33,745 bases of DNA from Hofstenia miamia (GCA_004352715.1 SCFE01000069.1:1975481-2009225); one strand, 5' to 3'. Shown: positions 10,717 to 22,792, numbered from the stretch's first letter. The notes: a model not told the origin generated them from the sequence alone. Program-made: numbers and translations.

Positions 10717-13700
10717 CAGTGTTTATCAGGGAGCCATTATTTAGCTGTATGAAACTTTTTAAATTTTTGAAATATATCAAGTAGTTTATTTTTTACAAAT
10801 TTTTGTCTGATGGTAGGTATCTCTAGTAACACATTGGTTTAGCATACCAACAATGTTTTACATTGATATTTTTTTTAGTTTGCTGTCTAATGGTAATAAA
10901 ATAATAAGGATCTCCCTAATTGTTTACAAACAAAATCTTTTTTCAAAGCAGTTTCTTCAAACACTCCTCCTGTAACTTTCAATTTTCAACAATAATTTTA
11001 TAGATTTATATAATTTTCTCCTGTTTTTATGTTCTTTGATAGCACATTTACCATAACTATTTTATTGATCAAGATAATCTAATGAAAGTTTCTGTGCTTG
11101 TACAATAGGCCTACAGGTGTGTTGTGCTCTAAGAATTTGAATATATCTTAAAATTTAAAAATTTTACAAACTTTAATGTAATAAATTTTTTGACAATTTT
11201 AATACATATTTGTTGGGTCTTCTTCAAGACCCATAGAAAAAAACATTCTTCATTGTGTTATTTTACCCCTCACTAAATTTTGTACAAATTGATTTTTTTG
11301 ACCCCATGACACCTAAATTAAGTAAGGTCACCAGCAGTTCATGTGGTTTCAAAATATCAATCCACCAGCTAAACCATGTAAAAGAATGAGGACTCTAATA
11401 CTATTTTTTGATATTTTATGATTTTTTAAAGTCAACAACTCCTCTCCCAGTGATACTACCCTCTTAAGTTGGTTACAAGTTGGACAAGACTTTAGACTCT
11501 GCCTTTCTTTATTGATTTTCAAAGGTTCTTCTGAGTTAATTTATATGAATTTACCAGAAAATGGAACAAATTCATCACCAATGGCTACAGATGTTCATGC
11601 TAGTTTGTCTACATGATCTCTTGCAATCAGTAGAAAAGATCTCATTGGCTGAAAAACAATTACATGGGGACTTCCCTAAAGATTTGTGAAGAAAAATTGA
11701 TTTGTATGCTCTTGCTATACACTGTGCCATGAAACTATGTCCATGCACTGGCTTAGAGACGTCAAATTATACTGATGATTCCATTTAATGAACCAAACAG
11801 GCCATCAAAAACAACAGCAATTTAATAAGCTCAGCAAACAAGTAATTTGTAATTTTTAGGAAGAATCATTCTTAAAACTATCTGGAATTCATTGAAGGGG
11901 ACAGTAAGTCAACTACTGTTATCCTTTGATGAAGTGTATAAAATCTTTATTACACCTTAGGTGACTGCTGTATGCTAATACCCAATAGTTTTTGTTAATT
12001 TATTGTTAAAATTTTGAGTTTTCTTTATTCTAGAAGTTGATTTTTCAAAATCATTTGCCCAAAAGATCAATCTGATGTTCAGTGTGAAATGTACAACCAA
12101 ATCAGTTCCAAGGAAGTGACAAGGAGATTAAATGATTTCATTTCCTTTGCCAGATATTATTGATTCTTGAGTTTAAACAGAAATTTTCAATTTAGTTGAA
12201 GTTGAGGATTTTATTTTGTTTAATATTAAACTTCAACATTTTAGAAGAAAGAAATTCATCTCAATATATCTTATGAAAATTTATATTGTCCTTAACAAAA
12301 ATATCTTAATTATGAGCACAATGACTTTGCTTATTGCCTATTTTCTTAAAAGCAGACTTACAAGCATTTTCAGAGGTTGCAACCTTTCTTTAAGAGCAAT
12401 TATCTTTAGTTTATATGACCAGTCATATGAAAAAACTTATCTTGTAAATAGGTCTTAATTCTAGAAATCTTTTCTTGATTTTCCCTTTGTATTGACATGT
12501 ATTGACAAAAAATTTCAAATGTTGGCTAATTCTCACATTTTTAACTGATTTCAAAATTTCATCCATTCTTTCTAACAGGCCAGTAGATTCAGTAATAAAT
12601 CTTGTTTTCTCTCCTTCTCTTTTTATTATCAATATAGTTTCAAATTTTAGTTTTCAACAAGTTTATACTAATTTCTCATTTTAAGGAATCACCTGGATTA
12701 TTCTCAAGCAATTGTTTACATCTATGGCAGAAATCGGAATAATTGTAATAGTTCTTTAGCAACTTGCAATTAATTGTGCATAACAAATCATCTGTTGTTT
12801 CATTTTCTACTAATTCAAAAAATTAGTTGGCACTACATGCTTTCAAATTACAATTATTTAAATTACAATTATTTAAAAAATCATAATACAAACCATAATA
12901 CTTCTGCAGAAAACACTAAAAAACATAGGTTATGTCCCCAAATTTGTTAGAAGCAAAGAAAATTTCTGAATACACATTAGCCTTTTGAACAAAGAACTTT
13001 TAAAATTTATATATTAATGTACTTTTTTTAGGGAGTTGACTTTGTTTCAAGTTATTTACACAGAATATTAAAACAAAAGCTATTAAGCTTTCTTGTGCAT
13101 TTTTTCATGTAAAAACTTGCTGTTACACAATAATTTTAAGGTAATTGGAATTAGGTTGTTAGTATTTAAAAAATAATCTACCCTCAAGAGGATAGACAAA
13201 ACCTAAATTTATTAAGCACCAAAATATTTTTGGTGAATTTAAATAATGTATAAATGAAAACAATTATTTCAATGTTTTCCTGGGAAGATATCCAACCAAA
13301 AATTATTTGCTCCAAATTTAGGACCTAAATATGCATGAATTTGTTTAATTGATTTCACACTTTATGTGTATGTGAATTGAAGAACAAATTCAGGAGCATA
13401 GCACTCTGTTGCACTTAGCAAGACTTTTTTTAGTAATGATTGAATTATTGAATAAGAATAATGAATTTTTTGCAAAACTTAAATAGATAAGGTTTGTAAA
13501 TAAATATTTTTTGAAGATTCCTTACACTGAGATATACTTTAGTAATCACAAGTAATTAAATTAGTCTATAATAAATAATCATATTCACTATGATATTCAT
13601 AAGTTTAATTGCTATTTATCACTTTTAGGTTAAGGGACACATGAATATTAAAGCATTAATGTTTTCATCATATTGAACATTCAGTATTGAGGGGCTGTTT

Positions 13701-13941
13701 ATTAAAAATATAAGTATTCTAATGTTCAAAATGCAATACTTCTCAAAATAGGTACTCTTTTTTAAAATTGTTGCCATTATCAATATCTAGAACTTAAACC
13801 TAATGTTAAATATCTATTTTAAGTGAAATAATTACAACTTTAAATTTTATATGTTTGAGCTATGAATCTCAAAACAAAATCTTCTAGGAAAACTTTGATA
13901 CAACATACCACAATTTTGACTACAGACATAGAAACTGTTAC
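10717..13941. other. No gene recognised; downstream of exon E6 (minus strand)
   Basis: AT-rich sequence, repeated inverted at 30522-33745. An open frame of about 69 codons (12423-12632 minus, 31830-32039 plus) is kept in both copies, but its sequence changes after a small indel near its end and I recognise no domain. The transmembrane or terminal exon of the Ig gene may lie here; I could not identify it. Confidence 0.5.
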
Positions 13942-14202
13942 CATGAACTGCAGGTGTAGGATCCAACTTTATTCTTTTGGAAATAAATTCATTGGAAACT
14001 ACTAAGATGTATTCACAGCAATCTTTTGAATGAGTCAAAGAAAATGTGATATTTTCAATGTTAATGTAGGTCCACTCTTGTGTTTCATTTTTGTACAAAG
14101 CTACTGTGTAATTATTGGGTAAAGAAATTATCTCTGAAAGAAAATAAGCAAAAATTGTATTGACAGTGCTACTCCTGCTAGACTTTATTTCAAAATCAAC
14201 AT
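13942..14202 (-). CDS. Ig exon E6 (left copy), Ig-like domain lacking the first Cys
   Basis: 261 nt, 87 codons, phase 1-1. The minus-strand acceptor TTGTTTAG and donor GTAACA are conserved in the right copy (30261-30521). The strand-F side has an adjacent Cys pair (KDCCEYILVVSN), but the strand-B position (FAYFLSEI) has no Cys, so the canonical disulphide cannot form. Three sequons (NYT, NET, NIT) suggest an extracellular location. It follows E5 after a 40-nt intron. It differs from the right copy at two residues (Ile/Val, His/Tyr). It could be a divergent C-set or I-set domain. Ig assignment rests on position, length and phase more than on motif. Confidence 0.7.
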
Positions 14203-14242
14203 CTAAACAAATGTTAGAGGAGTCAAACAGATACATTCTTAC

Positions 14243-14503
14243 AGTAGACAATAAGATTTCTTCTAATTATTGTTTCAAGCTTTGAATTCTCTGCCTTGCA
14301 CAATACATCTCCATTCATATATCTACTTGCCCTTAAATTGAAGTTTAATACATCACTGTCTAAGACAGATTTTTTATTGTTCACTGTTGAAATAGTTAAT
14401 GATGCTGTTGATGGATTTGTCCTAATAACAGAACAATGGAAATGAATATAATAGTCCTCAATTACATGTGTTTCAGACAATGTAAATTCAATTTCAGGTG
14501 GAT
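14243..14503 (-). CDS. Ig exon E5 (left copy)
   Basis: 261 nt, 87 codons, phase 1-1. The domain starts with Tyr-Pro-Pro-Glu once the split codon is restored, a very common opening for Ig domains in adhesion receptors. The Cys pair is in YIHFHCS (strand B) and GDVLCKAEN (strand F); the usual strand-C Trp is missing. The donor reads T|GTAAGA. The encoded protein is identical to the right copy (29960-30220). It lies between a 45-nt intron on its 5' side and a 40-nt intron on its 3' side. Confidence 0.88.
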
Positions 14504-14548
14504 CTAAAAATTATATATAGGAGCAAAATTAAGAAAAAGTTCACTTAC

Positions 14549-14803
14549 AGTATACTAATAGTTTAATCAATGTAGTATTAGACAGATTTGTCCTATCATT
14601 GTAGGCATAGCAATTGTACATATTTTCATTCATATCTCTTGAAATGTTCACTATGTCCCATGTGATTAAATTTTCAGCTACTGAGAAGTCATTTGATGAG
14701 CAATTTAGACTTGCTGCTGGAAATGAATCTATTGCAATAGTACCAGTATCATTGCTACCTTCATTTACAAAGAGCTCTTTGTAAGCAATTAATTCTGGAC
14801 CAT
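14549..14803 (-). CDS. Ig exon E4 (left copy)
   Basis: 255 nt, 85 codons, phase 1-1. It opens with Y-G-P-E. The classic Ig core is present: Cys in ASLNCSS, Trp in LITWDIV and Cys in MYNCYAYN. It has five N-glycosylation sequons, the most of any exon here. Donor GTAAGT and acceptor TTTTAG fit the consensus. The sequence, including the short intron to E5, is identical to 29660-29914. A 2.3-kb intron separates it from E3. Confidence 0.92.
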
Positions 14804-17111
14804 CTAAAATTCATCTTTATGAAAATTGAAAGCCAAACTTTTTATTCCTTCAAAGAACTGCACTGAGCACTCATGACCAGTGCAGTGTAAACATTTGAAG
14901 TGCTATGCTGTGCAACAAAAATAATGAGTTATTTTCTTACATATAAATAGGGTTGTAGTGGTCTAAGTTCAATGGGACCTACATCCCTCATCAAATTTCT
15001 AAAAATTATTTGAATTTTTAATGTTTTTGGAGGCTTGCACATGTTTTTGAACCAAATCAGTGTAAATTTTCTACAATGCCATTGAAAAATTGTGTTCACA
15101 TTTTTTTAATACAATTGTATTTGATGGACTAAGCCCATGAGTCATAGCTGTTTGAAGAGAATATGCTTCTGCCTGGATATTTATCAAAGTTTCACATGTC
15201 ATGAAATATATAATTTTACTAAGCATTGTGAACATGTTCACTGTTTGGTTTTCAATACGTATTTATAATTTGTGCTGTTTTCTAGATAATTGAATTGTTT
15301 GAGTAGTGTTTATGACTTTTTGTATCCACTCCAGTGCAATGATAACATGAAATCTATTGTTATTGCATGATATGATCTTCATATTACACTTAGTGATTAA
15401 TATTATGTTAAATAATAGAGATAAATCCTGGAAGTGAGTCAAACATTTTGGACCTGGGCCAAACCAACTGGAAAGATGTCTAAACCCAACCAAAATCTGA
15501 ACTGACCATAAATTTGGACTTGCTAGATCCTACTTGCTCATTTTGGAGCTTGGAAAGAATTACTCATTTTAAATAAATATTTGATATACCTAAGACCCAT
15601 CAAATACTAAAACTTAATGAAATGGTAAAACATAATATAATAGTAAGACCATCATTTATCATCACCCTCTTACCACACAAAAATTTTGAAAATGTGTTTT
15701 ATGTACTGCAAGCAACTATTCATAGCAGATCTGATTGAATTTCAATAGAAAGTAGACTGGAAAATGGCAACATGAATGAAAATTTACAAAAATATATGTG
15801 GTTTCACACATAAATATCTAGGGAGTAGAGGAAAATTTAAATGATTTCCTATGCATTACTTGTCATGTGACAAATCAGTTCTATATATCAGCCCATTCAA
15901 TCACTCAATTTAGTAAAAACCTATATATTGATAGATTTGATTTTGGAAAGCCATTTGTTTCACATATCTTTAATAATGATAATATATGCATTTTAACTAA
16001 TATTTATTGCGTTGTTGCTGAATAATTATTAATATCAGATGTCATTTTATTTTAAAAAGCTTCATCATATTTAATAAATAGATAAGATTTGGTATGCTCA
16101 CCCAAGCATTGTCTTGAAATATTTCATTAATTATTTCAAATTTAAGAAGGAAAATATATGATACATCTTTGGCAATTTGAAAGTAATGTTCTAACATATT
16201 AGTTATATTTTCAATAAATGTAAGGTGATTTTTGACCATTTTATGTCATAATTTTTAATGCTTGCTCATAACACTCGTCAATTGAATTTCACCAATAATA
16301 ACAAAGCCCTCATGCTTTCTTTGGTCAATATTTTTTTTAAATTAATTTATGAAATTGTAGAATAATTCAGCTTCATTGGCAATTTACTATTGCAAACCCC
16401 TGGGACATCAGCAGTGGAATCATATGTTTATTTATGCTAATGTAGTTTTCTTTAGAAAACGATAGAACCTGTTTATTAGATTTGACAAACAAAATATATA
16501 TTTCCAATCATTTTCCCTAAAATTTAAGCTATCAAAATTTTCTAAAGAAATTGTTGACACTAAAAGCATTTATGGCTTTCACTGAAGTTTAGTAATATGT
16601 CATTAATGCTGACAGCTGTTGTCCTGGTTGGTTATACCACAAATTCTAATGTTCCTATGAATGCAGAAATTCAAATGTCTGCAAGCCCAATGATCAAATA
16701 TTTCTCACATTAAGTGCGTGCTTTTCTAATAGTTTATAACTTGAGGACTTAAGAGCAATGTGACAACTGGGTCGAATCTCAGGTCCGGTAAGAATTAGAG
16801 GACTTGGGTTGGGTTGCTTGCCACTCATAAATGTGTTTTTAGGATTATACAACACTAACAGATTTTACGAAAAATATTTAAGAAATCTAACATTTTAATA
16901 TTTGAGATTCTTGTAGAAATTTAATGTGTTAGATGGGTCGGCTCGGGTTTGGTCACGGGTCATTGTTAGAAGGTCATTTTCCACTCGGCTTAAGATGGAT
17001 TTATTTTAAGTGCAGATCTCTAAATAGTGGAAATTTTACTGTACACAGTCGATCTTTCATTAAATCAGTTGCACTCTACTATGTTTTTTATAGTTAACAA
17101 CTTTAACTCAC
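14804..17111. other. Intron E3-E4 (left copy); no exon seen
   Basis: About 2.3 kb of AT-rich intron. Open frames shared with the right arm (15263-15493; 16042-16239, disrupted on the right) have no recognisable domain or splice frame. Three patches rich in GGGT/GGTT words lie at about 15440-15500, 16765-16820 and 16930-16965. Confidence 0.6.
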
Positions 17112-17369
17112 AGAATACATCAATTTGCGAAGCTTTTTTCTTCTCTATTACCCCATTTTCAGCAATGCATATCAAAGTCCCTGTTTCTTCCCTGACGATG
17201 TTTGAAATATGATACGAAATAATATTACCAGATTCTTGCTTTAGTAGAGTAGAATTTTGATACAGTTTCACTGAGTAAACTTCTGGGTTGGCGTCTACTG
17301 CTGAACATTCGATTGTTAAGTTACTTCCCTCATTTACTGCAAATTTCTCTTTAAATGAAATTGAGATGT
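17112..17369 (-). CDS. Ig exon E3 (left copy)
   Basis: 258 nt, 86 codons, phase 1-1. It opens with Y-I-S-I-S-F. The Cys pair is in LTIECSA and LICIAENG, the latter a typical strand-F motif of I-set domains; the strand-C Trp is replaced (VKLYQNS). It has one sequon (NLT). The donor is GTGAGT. It differs from the right copy (27090-27347) by five replacements and one silent change, including Gly here against Trp there in the E-F turn (REET-G/W-TLIC). A short intron of 47 nt separates it from E2. Confidence 0.9.
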
Positions 17370-17416
17370 CTAATCAAAAGTTTAATACAAGGATGTAAAT
17401 ACCCTTATGTTCTTAC

Positions 17417-17677
17417 ATTTAACTTCAATAGTTGTTGATATTAATTTCGTTTCCAGGCTCTTTACATTGACTGCTTTACACGTAATTTGAATGTTTTTTA
17501 CATTATAAGAAATCTCTTCAAAAACCCAAGTGATTGAATTTTGATTCACCATTTGATATCCAGGAGTTGAAGTACTGAATTCTGCGGAAGGACTGCATTC
17601 GAAGGAACAATTTACTGAAACTACATTTCCTTCTTTAACGTACTGCTTCGAAGTAATAAGTCCACTTTCAGGTCCAT
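17417..17677 (-). CDS. Ig exon E2 (left copy)
   Basis: 261 nt, 87 codons, phase 1-1, opening with Y-G-P-E. Core residues are Cys in VSVNCSF, Trp in SITWVFEE and Cys in IQITCKAVN. An extra Cys (FEC) next to strand B could pair elsewhere. Acceptor AATTTAG and donor GTAAGA are good. Against the right copy (26782-27042) there are eight amino-acid replacements and about three silent changes, so this is the most divergent exon of the pair. Confidence 0.9.
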
Positions 17678-18680
17678 CTAAATTGCAGATATTTAAGACG
17701 ACACATCAAAATCATATATATTTAAAAATTTAGGCTATCAAAAAATGGAAGAGATTTTGAATGGCAATGTTTAACACTAAACTAATTTCAAAAAAAAATT
17801 AATGGACCTTTAAAATTTTTTACAAATTTATTCAAAAATATTTGATACAGGTTTCATCTTTATATCCAAACTAGAAAAACAAAAATACTATGAATTCTTA
17901 ATTACTATTTGTTTGATTTTTGCTGGGCCATAACAAAATTTGAAAGATGGACTAAGGAAATATTTGAAAAATAATATACAAATACTTAAACAATTTTGAT
18001 TAATTTTGTGCACACATTCATGTAAATTTATTGAATACTTAAGTAAATCCTATATATTAGCTTTCAATAATGTGTAGGAATTGCTCTGATGCAATTTGAT
18101 AGATGTGTGTAGTATTTTGGTCAAATATTTGGTAAACCTGTTAGAGATTATTTTATTTTGAATAGATAATTTTGGTGGCTATTCTTGCTTTCAATCTTTT
18201 GCACGGAATTCTACGTATAATTTTAATGTAACCAGAGATTTTCAAACATTTTTTGATGTTTATCGAAAAAATTGTAATTACCTTCTTCTAGAGGATCATT
18301 CAACTCATTCACTGTAGAGATGTTTTATCTCAGGATCCCAATGCAAATTCATTTGAACCAATGAGAGAAAATGTGTTGATATTGAATATCACGAAGCTGG
18401 TCACATTGGTGGATGAAGTCAATGAAAAAAATGGTAATTACTTTACACTTATGAGGAACGTTATCAATCAACTCATTCGAGAATGTGAAATTACGTAAAA
18501 TCATACAGTTCAGATGAATCCCATGAGCCTATTAAAATGTTCTTCATAAGGGCTATCTTTAGTCAATGATATAATAGGACATGTTCAGAGTCGAAAGTTT
18601 TGTAAATTTATTGTCATATTATTTGATCGCACAACACATTTATATATATATCGAGGATGTACAAAAACTCAAATAAGACT
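17678..18680. other. No gene seen; end of arm B and start of unique sequence
   Basis: Homology to the right arm fades between 18000 and 18060. Beyond that, the left block has unique sequence where the right block has a Tc1 fragment and exon E1. Codon-like stretches at 18285-18480 may be a further part of the integrase remnant, but I cannot assign them. Confidence 0.5.
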
Positions 18681-18955
18681 TCTCACATTGCAAAAATAAT
18701 TAAAAATCATTGGCTATATCTATTTGGACCATCTAGATGTACTGACTTTGATATGGGAAAAGTTTAACTAATAAATTTGTTCGAAATTGATTAAAAATTT
18801 TGGTGCAGCACAATGGTTTACTAAGCCATAACATCATTGAATATGTCCATAGATTAGCAAGGGATAGATTAAACTATAAATTGATGAAATCAGAAATTAA
18901 TTGGATCGAATCCTTACAAAAAATCAGATGTTATATTGAATTGTTATGTAAGTAA
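18681..18955 (+). pseudogene. Degenerate integrase (rve-type) fragment
   Basis: Two frames together give an integrase-like block. The first (18681 to about 18760) reads IIKNHWLYLFGPSRCTDFD, matching the 'W…iFGaP…sDnG' core of retroviral-type integrases. The second (about 18758-18955) has TNKFV, HNIIEYVHRLARDRLN and EINWIESLQKIR, matching the 'NG…q…vERaNr' and 'W…L' region. The layout most resembles integrases domesticated in vertebrate KRBA2/SCAND3-like genes and their parent transposons; that comparison is from memory. A frameshift and an in-frame TGA show it is dead, and the conserved Asp-Asn-Gly has become Asp-Met-Gly. It is found only in the left block. Confidence 0.55.
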
Positions 18956-19700
18956 ATTCCATAAGATTTGCCAGGTGATTTGGCTAATTTTGACGAATGT
19001 GATCTTCCATTTCCTAGATAAAATTTAATTTTTAAAATGCAATGAAGGATTTTCGAACAAATAATAAAATTTTCCTATGGTTGTACTGTTCATTTTAAGA
19101 ATTATTCTTTTGAATTTTTTGTGATGTGTTATAGCTGAATTATACGTTTTTTTCCATATCAAATTTAGGCATTTTTGCTATTCATTGCTTAAGGTAAGGA
19201 CTTGCGGGACTAGTCCTGATACCAGTGACGTCCCAGTCTGTCTGAAATAGTCCATGTACCAGGACTATAATCGTTGCATGACGGAACCGGGATATAATTT
19301 CACATAAACTAAAGCATAAATTATTGCTTAATTATAGTGCATTTTTATGAGATTACTCTAACTTAATGTCATGGTTGTAGCACATAACTTTTGCATTTGG
19401 TACATGTTTGCACGAGCACACTCCAGCCATTTTTTTAAGCATGGCCTAAAGTGCGTTTTCATGGAAGTAATGATGAGTAAATTTACGAATAAAAATCAAC
19501 CAATAAAATATCAAAATGAAATTTCGAACGATCCCGTGAAAACATATGACCACTCAGAAATATTCTAACCAATAAAATAGCGCGACCGTTTTCAAAGTGG
19601 TTTCGTGAAAACGGAAGTTTTGTTGCTGTGGTAATTGTAAAATTTGTTATTTACCACGCTCATGAAAATGCAGTATTAAATCGCTTTCGGCATTTTGTAA
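18956..19700. other. No gene seen; unique left-block sequence
   Basis: No supported exon. It includes a patch of higher GC (19198-19290) and a dimeric 69-bp repeat with CCAAT cores (19498-19635). Confidence 0.5.
19498..19635 (+). repeat. Two-unit 69-bp direct repeat with CCAAT and CGTGAAAAC blocks
   Basis: AACCAATAAAATA occurs at 19498-19510 and 19567-19579, and CGTGAAAAC at 19535-19543 and 19604-19612. Both pairs are spaced exactly 69 bp apart, while the bases between them have diverged. CCAAT is a known NF-Y binding core, so regulatory use is possible but not shown. Confidence 0.65.
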
Positions 19701-19720
19701 TATATATATATATATATATA
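19701..19720. repeat. (TA)n microsatellite at the gap edge
   Basis: A pure TA run that continues into the second gap, a likely cause of the break. Confidence 0.9.
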
Positions 19721-20720
19721 NNNNNNNNNNNNNNNNNNNNNNNNNNNNNNNNNNNNNNNNNNNNNNNNNNNNNNNNNNNNNNNNNNNNNNNNNNNNNNNN
19801 NNNNNNNNNNNNNNNNNNNNNNNNNNNNNNNNNNNNNNNNNNNNNNNNNNNNNNNNNNNNNNNNNNNNNNNNNNNNNNNNNNNNNNNNNNNNNNNNNNNN
19901 NNNNNNNNNNNNNNNNNNNNNNNNNNNNNNNNNNNNNNNNNNNNNNNNNNNNNNNNNNNNNNNNNNNNNNNNNNNNNNNNNNNNNNNNNNNNNNNNNNNN
20001 NNNNNNNNNNNNNNNNNNNNNNNNNNNNNNNNNNNNNNNNNNNNNNNNNNNNNNNNNNNNNNNNNNNNNNNNNNNNNNNNNNNNNNNNNNNNNNNNNNNN
20101 NNNNNNNNNNNNNNNNNNNNNNNNNNNNNNNNNNNNNNNNNNNNNNNNNNNNNNNNNNNNNNNNNNNNNNNNNNNNNNNNNNNNNNNNNNNNNNNNNNNN
20201 NNNNNNNNNNNNNNNNNNNNNNNNNNNNNNNNNNNNNNNNNNNNNNNNNNNNNNNNNNNNNNNNNNNNNNNNNNNNNNNNNNNNNNNNNNNNNNNNNNNN
20301 NNNNNNNNNNNNNNNNNNNNNNNNNNNNNNNNNNNNNNNNNNNNNNNNNNNNNNNNNNNNNNNNNNNNNNNNNNNNNNNNNNNNNNNNNNNNNNNNNNNN
20401 NNNNNNNNNNNNNNNNNNNNNNNNNNNNNNNNNNNNNNNNNNNNNNNNNNNNNNNNNNNNNNNNNNNNNNNNNNNNNNNNNNNNNNNNNNNNNNNNNNNN
20501 NNNNNNNNNNNNNNNNNNNNNNNNNNNNNNNNNNNNNNNNNNNNNNNNNNNNNNNNNNNNNNNNNNNNNNNNNNNNNNNNNNNNNNNNNNNNNNNNNNNN
20601 NNNNNNNNNNNNNNNNNNNNNNNNNNNNNNNNNNNNNNNNNNNNNNNNNNNNNNNNNNNNNNNNNNNNNNNNNNNNNNNNNNNNNNNNNNNNNNNNNNNN
20701 NNNNNNNNNNNNNNNNNNNN
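19721..20720. other. Assembly gap of exactly 1000 N
   Basis: A fixed-length placeholder of unknown true size. It separates block 2 from the inverted block 3. Confidence 1.
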
Positions 20721-22720
20721 GTAATAAATTTCGAGAAATAATTTGTTAAAAAAACTGAGATCTAGAAATTTGAGGTACAGGGAAATTGTAATTTTTAAGT
20801 AAGCTTGAATAGAAGAGAAGATCCAGTGTAGGGCTCGATGCAAGAGCCTGTCAAGTTTAATAGAAAAGGAATTTAGATACCAGCATTGGGAATTATGGCA
20901 GAGAGTGGAGAGACAATATGATTTGAAGAGAATTAATTTTGAAGGAGAATTAAGTGAACTCGGCAGTGATGACATAATGAAATATAGAGAAGAGGAGAAC
21001 TTCTTAGTTTTTAATGAAACGTGTTTTCACCATGAAAGTGAGGAGGAAATTATTTACACCAAGATCACGGAAATTTGGGGTAAAATTAATCGGAGTATTA
21101 TTTAGATAGAAAACAGAAGGTAAGAAGGTTTTAGAGAAAGAGAAAAGAAGAGCTTCTGTTTTGGAAATATTGAATGGAAGCCCATTAGTAGAGTTCAGCC
21201 TGAACAATGCTTGACTGTAAACTATTCAAAACAGAAGGGAAAATGCGTGTGTCATCAGCATATAGCATGCAATCAGAATTAGAGTCACAAACGTTCGGCA
21301 TTAAATCATTGATGAATATTGTGAAAAGAAGGGGCCCACAAATTTAATCTTGAAATACACCAAAAGTAACAAGACGTTTATCAGAAAATATCAAGTTGAT
21401 GCAAAATAACTGATTTCTGTCAGAAAGATAATCGGAGATGAGAGAAATGAAGGAAGAGTCAATACCAAGTTGCGAAAGTTTGCTCAGCAAGTTACAATGG
21501 GGAACGTTATTAAAACTTTTTGAAAGTCAAGATAGACGCAAAAAGGGGAACATTGTGATCAAAGTGAGAATAGATACTTTCGAGGAAACGAGAAGGGAGA
21601 ATGCAGTAGATTTATGCGACATAAATCCATACTGAGATTTTGATATCAGTGGACGAAGGATAGGAAAAGTAAAAAAATAGCGTTAAATATAACTCTTTCA
21701 AACGTTAGAGATAGCTGAGAAAGAATAGAAATTGGCCTTTTTGAAAATAGGAACAACTGAGGCAGTTTTCCACATTTTAGGGAATGTAGATGTCAGGAGG
21801 AAAGAACGAAAAAGATGGAACAAAGGGTCAGCAAGGGAGGACGCCATATTTTTAATAAGAGAAGAGCACAATTGATCAAATGGAATGGAATGAGACTTCA
21901 GAGACGAAAGGATTTTAAATAATGTATGTGGAGAGAAAGAAGTGAAAATGATTTTAGATAGGTTTAAAGATTCTGAATTTGAAGAATGTAAATTATTGGA
22001 AAAGCTATTGGGAGAGAAAACGGAGGAAAAGTATTCATTAAAAAGGTTAGAAAGACTTCTGGGTGAATGAGCAACTTTGCCATTAAATTCAAGTCTAGAG
22101 GGAATATATTTGCTTTTAGAAAGTGATTTGATCAGATGTGCAAAGCATTGAGAGAAATATTTGAAGAAAACGAGTGAAGGAAGGAAACTTTATCAAGTTC
22201 AATTGAGTCGGATAATTCAGATGATATATGTGTGAGACAATTCTGTAAGTATGGTATTCCGGAAGGTTGAGCAGAAAGGCGCTGAAGGAACCTGAGCTTT
22301 TGTGAATATAAACGGAATGGGAAGAGTAAAAGAAAGGTAGATTTTGACGACGCCAACTTTTGCGTGGCATAAAAAGAGAACTTCCATGAGAGATAAAGGT
22401 GCAAATAGATTTAACAAATCATGAGGAGGGAAAGCAGATAAAGGATCAATAATAGATATAATGATTAATTGATGAAATGATTGAAAGAGTTATAATCACC
22501 TAGTGAATAAGAAAAACTTGTGTGGGGTTGTCTACTAGAGGTAAGATATAGAGAGGATATGTCAATGAAAAGAATATTGTGATCCGTAGATAAAGCAGAA
22601 GGGTTAGTTGAGGAGACTAATGCATCAAATAAATTTGAAAAAACAAGATCGAAAGTATCACTTGATGTGTGAATTTGGAAAATTTCACATGGTTGCACCA
22701 AGAATTTTACCGAAAATTTA
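20721..22720 (-). mobile_element. LINE copy 3 (inverted), with endonuclease end and reverse transcriptase
   Basis: This copy reads on the minus strand and is cut at its 3' side by the gap. Unlike the other two it keeps the C-terminal endonuclease region: TFDLVFSN (about 22632-22656) and a STDHN motif (22576-22587), the Ser-Asp-His signature of apurinic-type LINE endonucleases. The reverse transcriptase follows, with TFPKMWKTASVVPIFKKA, QYGFMSHKSTAF, CGPLLF and YADD (21251-21262). It shares the in-frame stop before CGPLLF with copies 1 and 2 and the 37-nt deletion with copy 2. It also lacks about 22 nt after the position matching 5396. Dead. Confidence 0.88.
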
Positions 22721-22792
22721 CTACATAAAAATTTGGGCGTGGGGTGGGAGCCACTTATTGATATCTTGCACTCAAATTTATATACACATATA

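Larger units (their letters stand above)
10717..18000. repeat. Inverted repeat arm B (pairs with about 26430-33745)
   Basis: Base 10717 (cagtgtttatcaggg) is the exact reverse complement of the last base of the window (…ccctgataaacactg, 33745). Homology runs without large breaks through five Ig exons to about 18000, possibly 18060, where it fades. Divergence is uneven: zero differences across exons E4 and E5, about 4% in E2. Confidence 0.92.

Noticed and set aside
9661-10784. Long open frames of 350 or more codons on both strands
   Set aside because: They are translations of the 1000-N gap; almost all residues are X.
11540-12180. Possible hAT-type transposase remnants downstream of E6
   Set aside because: A few short stretches looked suggestive in shifting frames, but stops are frequent and no motif set held together.
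17027-17212. Plus-strand open frame over exon E3 (also 27247-27432 minus)
   Set aside because: It is antisense to an Ig exon with splice sites and Cys core on the other strand.
19628-20975. Open frames of 373 and 442 codons
   Set aside because: They span the second N gap. Only the LINE end at 20721-20975 (minus) is real sequence.
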